DNA of 64,000 nt from Lachnospiraceae bacterium (GCA_910575075.1 CAJTCY010000011.1:86372-150371); one strand, 5' to 3'; positions 28,461 through 38,481 are shown, counted from the first letter of the stretch. The notes: generated from the sequence alone by a model not told the origin. Numbers and translations: made by a program.

Positions 28461-28523
28461 TCCAATCCGTAAAAAATTGAAAAATTAAGAAAAAAATGGA
28501 TGGCTCCAAAAAACGTCCATTTT

Positions 28524-28987
28524 TTAACAGGGGATTTGAATTGTAACTTTTCCTCCACCTGTTTTAACAGAGTTTTCTAAAGTAAGCTGACCACCATGCT
28601 CTTGAACAACCGAATTTGCAACAAATAAACCTATGCCCAAATGAGACTTGGAATTACGGCTGGTATCGTCCATAAAAAACTGCTCCGTTCCATGCTTTAA
28701 TGCTTCTTTAGAGAATCCTTTTCCTGTGTCCTCTATAACAAAGAAAAGAGAACTACTTTCTTCATATACAGAAAAATGAATAGTTCCACCTGACAGAGTA
28801 TGCTCGATTGCGTTTGAGACCACATTAACAATAGCTCGAATAAAAAGGTCGTGGTCTATGAATAGTTGTTTGAGTTCATAGTGACATTCCCACAATTGGT
28901 ACACATGGTTGACTGCACACAGCCCTTGTATCTGTTGTTCAATTTCTTTGAAAAGCAAATCGCAGTTTATTTCCTGCTTGTGGAACT
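28524..28987 (-). pseudogene. C-terminal ATPase domain of a sensor histidine kinase
   Basis: About 150 residues. HATPase motifs are all present: N box NVVSNAIEHT, G1 EDTGKGF, G2 HLGIGLFVANSV. The sensor, membrane and phospho-histidine regions are missing. The coding frame begins inside the end of the ABC ATPase fragment, so an internal deletion removed everything between them. Confidence 0.75.
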
Positions 28988-29515
28988 GATACCCCTGCCA
29001 AGACCTTGTTCCCGAAGTTCTTCAATGCCCACGGGATCAAGCCCATTCGTAGGTTCATCAAGGATAAGCAGTTTTGGTCTATTTAATAATGCTATCGCAA
29101 TTCCAAGTCGTTGCTTCATTCCAAGAGAGAATTGCCCGGCTTTTTTCTTTCCTGTGTCCGTTAATCGGACGATTTGTAATACTTCGTCAATTCTTTCATC
29201 TGTCAGACTTAAAATAGTAGTTCTGACTTTCAGATTTTCATAGGCAGTCAAATTTTCATAAATCAGTGGCATTTCAATCAATGCTCCAATATCGTTTAAG
29301 TCACTTCGTTTCCATTCGTGACCGTCAAATTCGATTGTTCCAAAGGTCGGTTTCAAAATTCCTGTAATCATTTTGAGGGTTGTGGATTTACCTGCACCGT
29401 TTGGACCCAACAGGCCGTAGACGGAATTTCTCTTGACATGCAAAGATACATTGTTGACTGCCATCTGCCCTTTAAAATTTTTACAGAGGTCAGTCGTTTT
29501 CAAAATCATATCCAT
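28967..29515 (-). pseudogene. Truncated lantibiotic-immunity-type ABC transporter ATPase
   Basis: 182 residues: Walker A GPNGAGKSTT, signature FSLGMKQRLGIA and Walker B LLILDEPTNGLDP match LanF/BcrA-type ATPases that protect against peptide antibiotics. The protein ends abruptly 12 residues after the D-loop (IEELRE) in an unrelated tail, losing the H-loop and regulatory end. The permease genes are gone and the next gene is a kinase tail. Confidence 0.75.
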
Positions 29516-29741
29516 AGTAATTAAGTCCTTTCTTTTGATTTCATAGAAAGGATAACAGGTAATTTTGAAGATTTCATAAAGATAAAAAGAAAATCATAAT
29601 CCCAGTAAGAATCATGATTCTCTCAGATTTTATTATAGCTGATTAGGTATAACCACCAGTTGATTACGTATTCATTTTCTGTTTCCTCTTGTTGATCCGC
29701 GAATTCAATTTTTTCCGAAACAACTCCAACGGAAATTGAAA

Positions 29742-29978
29742 TTACTTTGTATTTTCTTCTATGGCTTTTTTACTATTCCTATATAAGGTGATCGTTGCAA
29801 TAAATACTAATGCCGGTGGTACTATTAATTTTACAGGGCTTTCATTTATTATGAATTTTACAGGACTTGAATCTCCCATAATAGTACACATTAATCCTGC
29901 TGTAAATACAAATGCAGAAATAATTGATAAAGTTAAGCATATATTCTTTTTTATTGTTTCTTTTTTTAAGTTAAACAT
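29742..29978 (-). CDS. Small membrane protein
   Basis: 78 residues with two hydrophobic segments (about 12-34 and 50-66). No strong ribosome site is visible. I do not recognise it. Confidence 0.4.
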   Translation of the reverse strand: MFNLKKETIKKNICLTLSIISAFVFTAGLMCTIMGDSSPVKFIINESPVKLIVPPALVFIATITLYRNSKKAIEENTK

Positions 29979-30245
29979 CTTACTTCACACTCCTACTTTG
30001 AATTTAACGCTTTTCCAGTTTCATCAAAAAGATACCATATGCGCCTAATAATGCATATAAAATGACAAGCTTCCAAACGCTTTCATAACATATTTCCATC
30101 TTCTTTCTATGTTTTTACGTTTATTATACCACAAGAACTATCTGATTCAAGAAACTCTTCCTTGAAACGCGAATTGCTCCAATATTTTTGCTGCAAATAA
30201 AAGACACCTGACATATACTATTGATATTTTTTTATTTTTAACACA

Positions 30246-30291
30246 AAAAATCGCTGTAAAGCCTTTAAATTAGGCAGCTACAGCGATTTTT
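30246..30291 (-). terminator. Terminator of the large surface protein gene
   Basis: AAAAATCGCTGTA pairs perfectly with TACAGCGATTTTT around 20 bases. It lies 119 bp past the stop at 30410 with T runs at both ends. The rest of 29979-30409 shows no gene. Confidence 0.7.
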
Positions 30292-30409
30292 CCATATCCC
30301 TTTCCATGCACATTATTCATTTGTCAAATTACTGTTAAAATTTCAGTCCCTGAAATTCCAAAAAACTATCATGGCAGGGCAAGCGCTTCGCTCATTAAAA
30401 ACACAAACA

Positions 30410-33400
30410 TCAGCGCTTTATTTTTACTTTTGCTCCTACTCCTCTTATTTTCAGCATCTTATTATAAGCCGCAAGCTTACTCTTTGGCACTTTAATTACT
30501 GCCTTAGAATAAATTCCTTTAAAAGCATTACTTCCTACATTTTTACTAGTAAGTTTCTTCGACTGGATGGTAATGTTTTTTAAATTCTTACACCCATAAA
30601 ATGCATTTTTATCAATTTTGCAGACACCAGACGGAATGGTAATCTTTTTGAGTTTTTTACATTTATAAAATGCATTCTTTCCTATTGTGGTTACTTTTTT
30701 GCCCATTGTCACAGACTGCAGCTTATCACACCCATAAAAAGCGCTACTACCGATGTTTTTGACATATTTTCCTATCACAACTTCCTTTAACTGCTTCCGG
30801 TTCCTCAACACATTTTTTTCGATGCTGGTAATCTTATATACCTCCCCTTTCACCTTCATGGTATTCGGTATAATAAGCCTTCCTTTAGCATGCCTTTCAT
30901 CTACTGCCGACAATGCAACCTCTTTTTTGCCCATTTTATCAAGAATAACGGTAAGACCACTGCTCCTATCATAATATTTCATACCGCGCATGTCTGTCTG
31001 AGCGCCGGTTCCAGGCTTTTCATTTCCTGGATTACCTTCTCCAGGCTTTTCACTTCCTGGATTACCTTCTCCAGGCTTTTCACTTCCTGGATTACCTTCT
31101 CCAGGCTTTTCATTTCCTGGTTCATCTTCTCCAGGCTTTTCATTTCCTGGTTCATCTTCTCCAGGCTTTTCATTTCCTGGATTACCTTCTCCGGGCTTTT
31201 CATTTCCTGGTTCACTCTCTCCAGGCTTTTCATTTCCTGGATTACCTTCTCCGGGCTTTTCATTTCCTGGTTCACCTTCTCCAGGCTTTTCACTTCCTGG
31301 TTCATCTTCTCCGGGTTTTTCACTTCCTGGATTACCTTCTCCAGGCTTTTCATTTCCTGGCTCACCCTCTCCGGGCTTTTCATTTCCTGGCTCACCCTCT
31401 CCGGGCTTTTCACTTCCTGGTTCATCTTCTCCAGGCTTTTTCATTCCTACATAAACTGTAAATGTCTTGCCAATTGCCGGATTATATTTTGGACGAACTG
31501 AGACCTGAGTAGTCCCATTTGCTACAAACTCCAAACGCTTATTATCTACAACTGCAACAATACTGGAATCCTGTGAAACAATCTCCATTTCCCCCAACTC
31601 TGCATTAGAAGTATCATAGCACGAACACTCCAGATAGTCTCCTACCTGAAACTCTTTATCAAAGTCTACATAACAGTACTGTCCATCCCGTAACCAATAC
31701 ATTCTGTAATCCGTTGGTACGGTTACACTGCATGCCTGGCTGCACCTATCACACTTTACTTGGACACAGCCATTTTCCACCACCGTATCCACAACATCCT
31801 TCTTCGAGAAATCATGAGTAACCGTAATACTTACCGTCACACTTGCAGCCATATAATTATTTGTCTCTTTCTGGGTTACCGTAATGTCAGTGCATCCTGC
31901 CGCAACGCCCTTTACCTTCCCCAAATTATCAACTACAGCCACAGACGGATTACTTGACACATAGGTATATTCAAACTTTCCATACACGTAGTCGCCATAG
32001 ATTTGAGCGGTATCCCCTTCCATAATTTGGTCTGGAAACGCATATGCAGAGAACTCTGGTTCGGCTTTGCCAATCGTAAATGACGCCGAAACCGTTCCAT
32101 AATAAGGACCAATTCCTGCTGCCGTGACTTCTGCCGTACCTGCGTTTTTATTGTTCATGTAAATTACCACATAATCTTTCTCCTCCGTCAATACCGCTCC
32201 ATCTAAGGTAAGCGTAACTGCTGGTGTGATATCTGATTCTGTATAGCTATAAAATCCTTCTTCCAGTGTAAGCACTGCATGCTCAATAGACTTCCCCTCC
32301 GTCCCGCTCCAAGGCAACCATTGAACCGTTCCTCCATAATTCCCCAAAACCTCCGATGTCCAACTATCGTTCCCTTCTATGTAACAAGCATTTATATTGC
32401 ATCCTTTAAATACCTGATCACAAACGGTTCCATCTGTTGTCTCGCCAAATTCCGGTGCATCCCCCATAAAATAGAAACATTGTAAATGAGAGCAGCCTGA
32501 AAATGCATAGGAGCCTATCGTTTTTACAGAAGACGGAAGCTTAAGCACCGAAAGTGCAATGTCTGAGTAAAAGCAATATTTGCCGATTCTCATAAGTCCT
32601 TCTCCTTCAAAAACAATGTCTGACAGACCGATGCAGATTCCAAACGCCCTTTCTCCTATATCTGTAACCGATTCAGGGATTACAATACGTGTAAGATTCT
32701 CATTCTTATAAAACGCATAATCTGCAATCTTTGTCACCGAAGACGGTATCGTAACCTCACCTGCTGCGGGGCACATTACCAGTGTACTTCCATCCTTACT
32801 GTAAAGCACCTGGTCTTGTTCCTTATATTCTGTATTCCCCTCCGCAACCGATATGCTCTCCAGTTTTTCACATCCGGAAAAAGCTGATTGCCCTATCACA
32901 GTGACAGATGATGGAATTTCTACACGTGTCAGGTTTCTGCAAGAGCTAAAAGCAGAATCACCAATGACCGTTAACGTATCCGGCAGCTTTACTTCTGAAA
33001 AACTCCTACCTACAAATGCACTTGAAGCAATCTTTGTCACTGGCCTTCCACCAATCATCTCCGGTATCTCCAACGTCCCTTTGGAATCGTATCCATCATA
33101 CTGATAGACAACGACCTCATCAGAATCCGTGATATAACTGCTAACCAAAGACTCTCTTACCGTAACATCATACGGGCGGTAACCATCCTTTTTATCTGAG
33201 GAATAGCCTGCCTCCAGTTCATAATAAACACCATTCAGTTCTGCCATGGCATTCCTATGACCAGCTCCGGCTCCAAGATCCTTATTTGCAATTCTTATCC
33301 ACGATTTAATCTCAAGCTTTTCACACAATGTAATTATGGCATCGGTACTCGCCCAACAATCACCGCCGCCATATATTATCATAGAATTTACACTGCTGTA

Positions 33401-33949
33401 GGAAGCAGAATATTCATAGCTTGCCGGAAATCTGGTAATTGCCTCTATAATTTCCCGATCCGTCATGGTATCTGTAATATTTTCCTTAAGGTAATTATCC
33501 ATAACCTCATCACAATAGATAGAAGCATAATTTCTTACATTTACCGTAACGGAATACGACTTATCCCCATTTGTCACTTCTATAACTGTATCGCCAGAAT
33601 TTAACGTATAATAGTCATAATCCTCTCCTTCTGAAACAGATGTGCTGTAAGATGAATTTTGTTTCCAATACGTATACTGGGGAGTAACCAGACCGTCTGC
33701 CGAAACCCTTGCCGAATCTCCTCTGACAATTCGGTATGTATTCTGGTTGCCTCCCGCAATCTGATAACTCTGAGGCATATCATCCGGTATGCTTATCTGT
33801 TCCTGAACCCGACTATCCAATCCATAGATAGTCTCTTTCTGGGGCAAATCCTCTGCCTGTGCACACAACGTAAACAGCATAAAAGCCATAAAAGAAACCA
33901 GGCAGCTAAGCCCCATTCCCCATTTTTTTACCATTTGCAGCTTGCTCAT
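30410..33949 (-). CDS. Secreted surface protein: transglutaminase-like, BspA LRRs, PGExxPGxEK repeats
   Basis: 1179 residues. AAGGAGAGG lies 4-5 bases before the start. A signal peptide (about 1-33) is followed by a transglutaminase/papain-like region: Cys in GGGDCWAS (about 199), His in GAGAGHRN (about 233) and an acidic residue in YYELEAGY. A first block of BspA-type LRRs (about 300-520), Big/Ig-like regions (about 540-860), fourteen 10-residue repeats (about 835-975) and a final LRR block (about 1010-1179) follow. It has no LPXTG; the last LRR block is the likely surface-retention module, shared with the GH30 protein. Role probably adhesion or host interaction. Confidence 0.88.
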   Translation of the reverse strand: MSKLQMVKKWGMGLSCLVSFMAFMLFTLCAQAEDLPQKETIYGLDSRVQEQISIPDDMPQSYQIAGGNQNTYRIVRGDSARVSADGLVTPQYTYWKQNSSYSTSVSEGEDYDYYTLNSGDTVIEVTNGDKSYSVTVNVRNYASIYCDEVMDNYLKENITDTMTDREIIEAITRFPASYEYSASYSSVNSMIIYGGGDCWASTDAIITLCEKLEIKSWIRIANKDLGAGAGHRNAMAELNGVYYELEAGYSSDKKDGYRPYDVTVRESLVSSYITDSDEVVVYQYDGYDSKGTLEIPEMIGGRPVTKIASSAFVGRSFSEVKLPDTLTVIGDSAFSSCRNLTRVEIPSSVTVIGQSAFSGCEKLESISVAEGNTEYKEQDQVLYSKDGSTLVMCPAAGEVTIPSSVTKIADYAFYKNENLTRIVIPESVTDIGERAFGICIGLSDIVFEGEGLMRIGKYCFYSDIALSVLKLPSSVKTIGSYAFSGCSHLQCFYFMGDAPEFGETTDGTVCDQVFKGCNINACYIEGNDSWTSEVLGNYGGTVQWLPWSGTEGKSIEHAVLTLEEGFYSYTESDITPAVTLTLDGAVLTEEKDYVVIYMNNKNAGTAEVTAAGIGPYYGTVSASFTIGKAEPEFSAYAFPDQIMEGDTAQIYGDYVYGKFEYTYVSSNPSVAVVDNLGKVKGVAAGCTDITVTQKETNNYMAASVTVSITVTHDFSKKDVVDTVVENGCVQVKCDRCSQACSVTVPTDYRMYWLRDGQYCYVDFDKEFQVGDYLECSCYDTSNAELGEMEIVSQDSSIVAVVDNKRLEFVANGTTQVSVRPKYNPAIGKTFTVYVGMKKPGEDEPGSEKPGEGEPGNEKPGEGEPGNEKPGEGNPGSEKPGEDEPGSEKPGEGEPGNEKPGEGNPGNEKPGESEPGNEKPGEGNPGNEKPGEDEPGNEKPGEDEPGNEKPGEGNPGSEKPGEGNPGSEKPGEGNPGNEKPGTGAQTDMRGMKYYDRSSGLTVILDKMGKKEVALSAVDERHAKGRLIIPNTMKVKGEVYKITSIEKNVLRNRKQLKEVVIGKYVKNIGSSAFYGCDKLQSVTMGKKVTTIGKNAFYKCKKLKKITIPSGVCKIDKNAFYGCKNLKNITIQSKKLTSKNVGSNAFKGIYSKAVIKVPKSKLAAYNKMLKIRGVGAKVKIKR
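31014..31440 (-). repeat. 30-bp tandem repeats encoding PGExxPGxEK
   Basis: Fourteen head-to-tail 30-bp units inside the surface-protein gene. Variation is limited to the third to fifth codons (ED, EG or ES; E or N) and the S/N before EK. Because the unit is a multiple of three and lacks stops, other frames also stay open here; those are not genes. Such arrays change length by slippage. Confidence 0.9.
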
Positions 33950-33963
33950 CCAACCTCTCCTTT

Positions 33964-33999
33964 CTTAATTTTCGTTGTACTAGTACAACGAAAATTAAG
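33964..33999. repeat. Perfect 36-bp palindrome before the surface-protein ribosome site
   Basis: Each arm is CTTAATTTTCGTTGTACT or its complement. In the mRNA it forms a hairpin directly upstream of the ribosome binding site. One arm is repeated, with one mismatch, at 34126-34146. Confidence 0.7.
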
Positions 34000-34125
34000 T
34001 CTTTGATATATTCACGCAGGATAATTGTTTCAGATACAAGGAAGAAAAACGACGGCGTAGCGGTGGCTACGGCTAGGTTTTCTGACATAGTAGCTGGACA
34101 ATTAGGCAAGTGAAGATGTTAATTA

Positions 34126-34146
34126 CTTAATATTCGTTGTACTAGT
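34126..34146. repeat. Inverted copy of the palindrome arm
   Basis: CTTAATATTCGTTGTACTAGT differs at one base from the arm of the 33964-33999 palindrome. The two enclose about 126 bp as inverted repeats, upstream of a surface-protein gene. Confidence 0.6.
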
Positions 34147-34178
34147 TGTACCTTTTCAGCCTGTTTTTATATCTTATT

Positions 34179-34208
34179 ATTATAACACAGCAAAAATTAA
34201 TGCGTCAA
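34179..34208 (-). promoter_or_regulatory. Promoter of the surface-protein gene
   Basis: TTGACG, 18-bp spacer, TATAAT on the minus strand. It implies a leader of about 220 bases that includes both palindrome copies. Confidence 0.6.
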
Positions 34209-34332
34209 TAATCGGATTTTTCTTAAATTTCCATACTTTTATCCACACAGATATCCTGGGAGAAATATCACATCAGTAAAAAGTATTCAAGGATTTTTTC
34301 TTCAAAGGATTGTTGCTTTTCCCTTTTATTCA

Positions 34333-34506
34333 CGGTGCAGCCTTACTGTCAGAAACAGAGTAAGACATCCTGTTTATGTATGGATGGCATGGGTATGTGT
34401 GCTGAATCCTTCCGAACAGACTTTTGAAGAACTGAAACCATATATCCAAGAAGCCTACGAGTATGCATTTTTTACAATACAAATTCCTGTAAATCAGCGT
34501 TCATAA
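34333..34506 (+). pseudogene. Unidentified coding remnant
   Basis: An open frame reads RHPVYVWMAWVCVLNPSEQT then FEELKPYIQEAYEYAF before a stop. It looks like the last 40 residues of a small protein but has no start and overlaps the 3' end of the DUF4180 gene. I cannot name it. Confidence 0.3.
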
Positions 34507-34891
34507 CTGTCTCTTTTTCGTTCTTAGCACATCCAGAGAGTTTGTCAACAGCAAGAGAAACGGCAGACTGAAAGAAAATATCCTTTCCTTTATTGCTCTC
34601 AAACATAAAATCCTTTAACGGCTTACTGGTATATTTTGAAAAGTCGCCATATATCGCAAACCTCACGCCATAATTGATAAATTTCTGCAATATTTCCCCT
34701 GCCAGACAAGTACTCAAAACAAAGAAATCATTTACAATAGCCTCTTTATTCACGGCAATATTTGTGCAGCCTGTTTCATACTTCACTGTCATAATCAAAT
34801 CTAATGCAGACTGGACATCTGTAATCAGCAGTTCATCACTGCTCACAACTGCAATCTCTGTATTATTTTTCTTTATAACTTCTGTTTTCAT
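34472..34891 (-). CDS. DUF4180 domain protein
   Basis: 139 residues. The SPOIIAA-like alpha/beta pattern with DVQSALDLIMTVKYETGC and the RFAIYGDFSKYTSKPLKDF strand matches DUF4180. Function unknown. GGAGG precedes the start. Confidence 0.8.
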   Translation of the reverse strand: MKTEVIKKNNTEIAVVSSDELLITDVQSALDLIMTVKYETGCTNIAVNKEAIVNDFFVLSTCLAGEILQKFINYGVRFAIYGDFSKYTSKPLKDFMFESNKGKDIFFQSAVSLAVDKLSGCAKNEKETVMNADLQEFVL

Positions 34892-34914
34892 TTTGTACCT
34901 CCATCAATTTTGAA

Positions 34915-35106
34915 TTACTTTAACAACGGCTTTCGGCGCCGATGATTCCCCTTGTATCTCATAAGCACAACAGCGCTCACCACACACCATCCCAGAATAG
35001 ATGATGCAATCAAAAATATTGACATTGTGCAAATCAGGCTCTTCATCTGCCCGAATTTCTTTGTTCCAAAAAATTGGGCAAGAAATATCGTAATACCAAT
35101 AACCAA
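34915..35106 (-). pseudogene. Membrane-transporter fragment (MATE-like)
   Basis: About 60 residues, GITIFLAQFFGTKKFGQMKS followed by one transmembrane helix and a basic end. The segment resembles the loop and helix of a MATE family protein. It starts 25 bp after the TetR stop, as if a TetR-regulated pump had been cut down. Confidence 0.4.
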
Positions 35107-35130
35107 GCTTTTACATTTTTTCTTCTCCCG

Positions 35131-35709
35131 CTATTCATACAAACTGTCAATCAAATGGTCAACCATAAAATCAAAGGTTTCCATGTGATTGCTTGGAAGA
35201 ACAGCTTTATTTTTGATACTCATAATTAAAGAGTAAATAACTGACATCGCCAAATCTGCATCAACTTTGAATTTCAAATACGGTTGGCTAAAAAAAAGCT
35301 TCTGGTTCATCTGATTGGATTCCTCAATTTTTTTTGCCTGTTCCTCTGATAGCTTGTTCATCAAAATTATAAAATCCGTACTGTCCGAATCATACAAAAA
35401 ATTATTTTTATCATATTCCCGATAAATAAGCTTTAAGGCTTCTGCAACACCATACTTATCTTTGTGTTTTTCGATTACTTCCGATGCCGCATTACAGATT
35501 TGCTCTTGTACGGAACATAATACCTCACAAAAGAGAGCTTCTTTTGATTCAACGAAAAGGTAAAATGCCCCCTTTGAAATTCCTACCTGCTTACAAAGGC
35601 CATCGACACTGGTTTTCTTATAGCCATACTGCGTCCAACTCTGTTTACAGGCTTCCTGCAAACTTTTTTTAATATTTTGTTTTTCTCGTTCCGTAAAACT
35701 TCTTGACAT
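35131..35709 (-). CDS. TetR/AcrR family regulator
   Basis: 192 residues. The N-terminal HTH (about 20-60) has KTSVDGLCKQVGISKGAFYL, the classical TetR recognition helix; the rest is the helical ligand-binding domain. The neighbouring pump fragment suggests it once controlled a transporter. Confidence 0.9.
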   Translation of the reverse strand: MSRSFTEREKQNIKKSLQEACKQSWTQYGYKKTSVDGLCKQVGISKGAFYLFVESKEALFCEVLCSVQEQICNAASEVIEKHKDKYGVAEALKLIYREYDKNNFLYDSDSTDFIILMNKLSEEQAKKIEESNQMNQKLFFSQPYLKFKVDADLAMSVIYSLIMSIKNKAVLPSNHMETFDFMVDHLIDSLYE

Positions 35710-36188
35710 TTACTTTTCTCCTTTATATGACTCAAAATACCATTTCGGTCATATTTATAATACACATTATTACAGTGAACGTCAAGAGATATTTTCAAAA
35801 TACGCCATTTTCAGCCGTTCTACTCCTTCTAAGGCATTTTCAGCTTTTAACTGGTATTTCGTTTCATGTCCTCTATGAACCTGTGGGAGCATTCCTGTGC
35901 CTGCCTTTTGATGTTGGCAAAATAAGCGTTGCATTTGCCGCTTGTGAAAGAGTCTGCTTTGTTTTCTTCTCGAAATATAAAATAGGTGTATCACAATTCT
36001 ATCGTTCTGTGAATTGCAATACACCTATCAATGTGTTTTTATTGTCTGTTCCTTTTGACTTGATTGGCTGTTTTGTATCAAAAGCTCCTCAACCACTTGC
36101 TTTCCCAGTCAATCAACACATTGCCTTTTACCTCACGCTGTGCTGCTGTACCCAAATGACTGGAATTCCGTCCCAATAACAGAATTTT
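35710..36188. other. Stretch without intact gene
   Basis: About 480 bp. The minus strand contains several short open stretches interrupted by stops, suggesting a decayed gene, but I cannot identify a family. It carries the promoter of the TetR gene at its left end. Confidence 0.35.
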
Positions 36189-36608
36189 TTAATTTTCAAT
36201 GTCTATCCTTTCGATTTTAAAAATAACCGGTCTTGTGCCGTCATTACAGCAGGCAATCATGACTTTGTCATCATTCATCCATCCTCGCATGATTGCTCCG
36301 CCCTGGAGTGCGGCATAAATGTACCTGCTGATAGCATCCCATGCCTCTGAACAGAACGGAACGCCGTCTGTTCCACAGTGCATTGTCCCAGGAGACAGCA
36401 GAACCCCGTCATCGGGCTGTCCGCTCTTAACCAACGTCCCAGCTCCCATGTGCCAGTAATCATCACGCTCATTATTCCGATAAAACATAAACTCGTCGCC
36501 TACATGATAGCAGGGACATTTGCCGCTGTCCGGTACAGCACAGTACTGGGTCTGCAATTCCGGGAATAACTTTTTATCTAATACTGTAACCTTTACCCTA
36601 TGTTCCAT
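36189..36608 (-). CDS. TIGR04076 family protein
   Basis: 139 residues. CPCYHVGDEFMF, then EAWDAISRYIYAALQGGAIM and the terminal strand PVIFKIERID are the family hallmarks. Longer than the member at 21954-22301, which matches its second half. Function unknown. Confidence 0.8.
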   Translation of the reverse strand: MEHRVKVTVLDKKLFPELQTQYCAVPDSGKCPCYHVGDEFMFYRNNERDDYWHMGAGTLVKSGQPDDGVLLSPGTMHCGTDGVPFCSEAWDAISRYIYAALQGGAIMRGWMNDDKVMIACCNDGTRPVIFKIERIDIEN

Positions 36609-36727
36609 TATGTATTGCTCCTTCCTTAAATATTATTTTCCATTTTGAAAATATGTGCGCAATTCGGATAACCATACAAGATATTTTTATCCATAATGTT
36701 ACTCTTTCAAATTCTTTAGTTTAGAAT

Positions 36728-37387
36728 TTATTTATAATAATATGCCGATATTTCATTAAATTCCAAACCGTTCCTTCTGCATAAAAGTGCAAAATCGCCC
36801 TCACCGTCCCATGAGTGAAACAGCCTGTGCAATTTGACATAATATCGAAATTCTTGTTGAAGTTCAACATTTATATTATGCTTTTTCAATATCTCTTCAC
36901 CAAGCTCCTCTGCCTCGTCAAGCTCCGAAACATTTTGAAGGCAGGAATATTCAGGAAAATGATGCGCACCGAAGTAAAGCAAATAAATCAATCGCAGCAT
37001 CAAAATCTCCGCTATTTTGAAATCATCTTTATTCTTCTTATAAATCAAAATAGTTTCATCTAAATCTCCAAACAGCTTACAGTGCCATCGTGCCTGTGGT
37101 AAAACGCCTTGATTAACAAAAGGAAAAAGTTCCTGCTCTAAGCGGATAGAAACCTCATACGGCAAAGAATAATCCCGGAATAATTCTACATCGTTATCAC
37201 AAATCTCGGTGCAGACTATCGAAATAAATTCATTGTGAACATCTTCTGATAATGTGTCATAATACTTCATACTATCACGAATAACCACATTGGCTTTCTT
37301 CTTTAAACCTTGTTCCCAAAATTTACAATAGTCATTTAAACCTTTTTGCAATTCTTCAGGCAATTGTGGATAATCAAACTGCTTCAT
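36728..37387 (-). CDS. Hypothetical protein
   Basis: 219 residues, soluble and largely helical, rich in aromatic and acidic residues. CTGGAGG precedes the start, so it is likely expressed. No recognised domain; the pattern of paired helices in the middle could be TPR-like. It lies 35 bp downstream of the hydrolase gene on the same strand and may share its transcript. Confidence 0.65.
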   Translation of the reverse strand: MKQFDYPQLPEELQKGLNDYCKFWEQGLKKKANVVIRDSMKYYDTLSEDVHNEFISIVCTEICDNDVELFRDYSLPYEVSIRLEQELFPFVNQGVLPQARWHCKLFGDLDETILIYKKNKDDFKIAEILMLRLIYLLYFGAHHFPEYSCLQNVSELDEAEELGEEILKKHNINVELQQEFRYYVKLHRLFHSWDGEGDFALLCRRNGLEFNEISAYYYK

Positions 37388-37422
37388 TAAAACACACCTC
37401 CAGATCTTTTCCTTTTAAATCT

Positions 37423-38175
37423 TCAATCGCAATTTAAAAATCGGCCAATCACTTCTGCTGCCCGCTCTCCATTAGACACAATAGCCGGGTGAAACCCTGA
37501 CTCAAAAACACAGATTTCAGCTTCTGTTAATCCTGCAATTGTTTCATATTCTGCCAGGAAATCATTTCGCACCATTTCGTCCCCTTTGCTTCCCATCAGA
37601 AGCGTAGGATTTCTTAACTGCTCCAGCGCTTTCCAGAATAACGATCTTTTTTCCTTGGCACACCGAAGAAGAGCATCTGTATTCTTATCCACAACTTCTT
37701 CCCAGTCTTCTCCCTGACACCATTCGTAGAACCCTGCTGCCTGCTCATCCTTTTTTGCCGCACTTCGTTCTTTCACCAGATTTTCAGCAAAATCTTCTGC
37801 CAACGTTCTGCCGTCAAAACTATCCGCAACAACTCTCTCAACAAAATCCGGACGCATCAAAGCAGCATTGATTGCAACCCATGCTCCTCCGCTGGTTCCC
37901 ACAAGATTTACCTTTCCATACTGTAGATGCTCCAGCAAAGCAATGGTCTGCCTTGCCTGTTCCTGCCACAAGTCTGCTGAAAATTCCTCCACTCTGTCCG
38001 ATTTCCCATTTCCCAGAAAATCAATCAGGATTACTTTAAACTCCTCTGTATATAACGGCAAAAGGGGGGCAAACATTTTTGAAGAAGCGGCGTCTCCATG
38101 AAGAAATACAACTGGCTTTCCTGAACCTTGCTCCGAATAATAGATTCTCTTTGACTGATAAATAAAATATGACAT
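37423..38175 (-). CDS. Alpha/beta hydrolase
   Basis: 250 residues. MSYFIYQSKRIYYSEQGSGK opens the fold, followed by the oxyanion HGDAA, nucleophile elbow GTSGGA (serine about residue 97), acid in GSKGDE and a late histidine in SGFHPAI. AGGAGG lies before the chosen ATG. Substrate unknown. Confidence 0.9.
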   Translation of the reverse strand: MSYFIYQSKRIYYSEQGSGKPVVFLHGDAASSKMFAPLLPLYTEEFKVILIDFLGNGKSDRVEEFSADLWQEQARQTIALLEHLQYGKVNLVGTSGGAWVAINAALMRPDFVERVVADSFDGRTLAEDFAENLVKERSAAKKDEQAAGFYEWCQGEDWEEVVDKNTDALLRCAKEKRSLFWKALEQLRNPTLLMGSKGDEMVRNDFLAEYETIAGLTEAEICVFESGFHPAIVSNGERAAEVIGRFLNCD

Positions 38176-38481
38176 TTTATGCCTCCTAATCGAATTTTGA
38201 TATGATTTTATCTGCATCCTGATCAGCAAGGCTTGTCTAACACATAAGCCCTGCTTAGTGTTTTAATATCCAAATTCCCATAACTTTCAACCTCCACTCT
38301 GTATGATGATTTCAGTATAACATGGATGCGGACATATGCCATCTGTCTTTAAAGATTTTTATAAATTTTTTACTTTTGCCAAAAGCACAATCTCCCCGGC
38401 AACCCCCATATCCAACTACATGTTAAACTCTTGCTTTCTGTATGGTATGTATAAATAAAATTCAATGTTTACGGGCAAGCC

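Noticed and set aside
31014..31440. CRISPR array
   Set aside because: Units are contiguous without unique spacers and are in frame with the surface protein.
31014..31501. Long open frames on both strands across the repeats
   Set aside because: They result from a 30-bp repeat unit without stops; low-complexity translations with no start signals.
33906..34109. Small protein upstream of the surface gene
   Set aside because: Its frame is the leader with the palindrome and runs into the signal-peptide region of the real gene.
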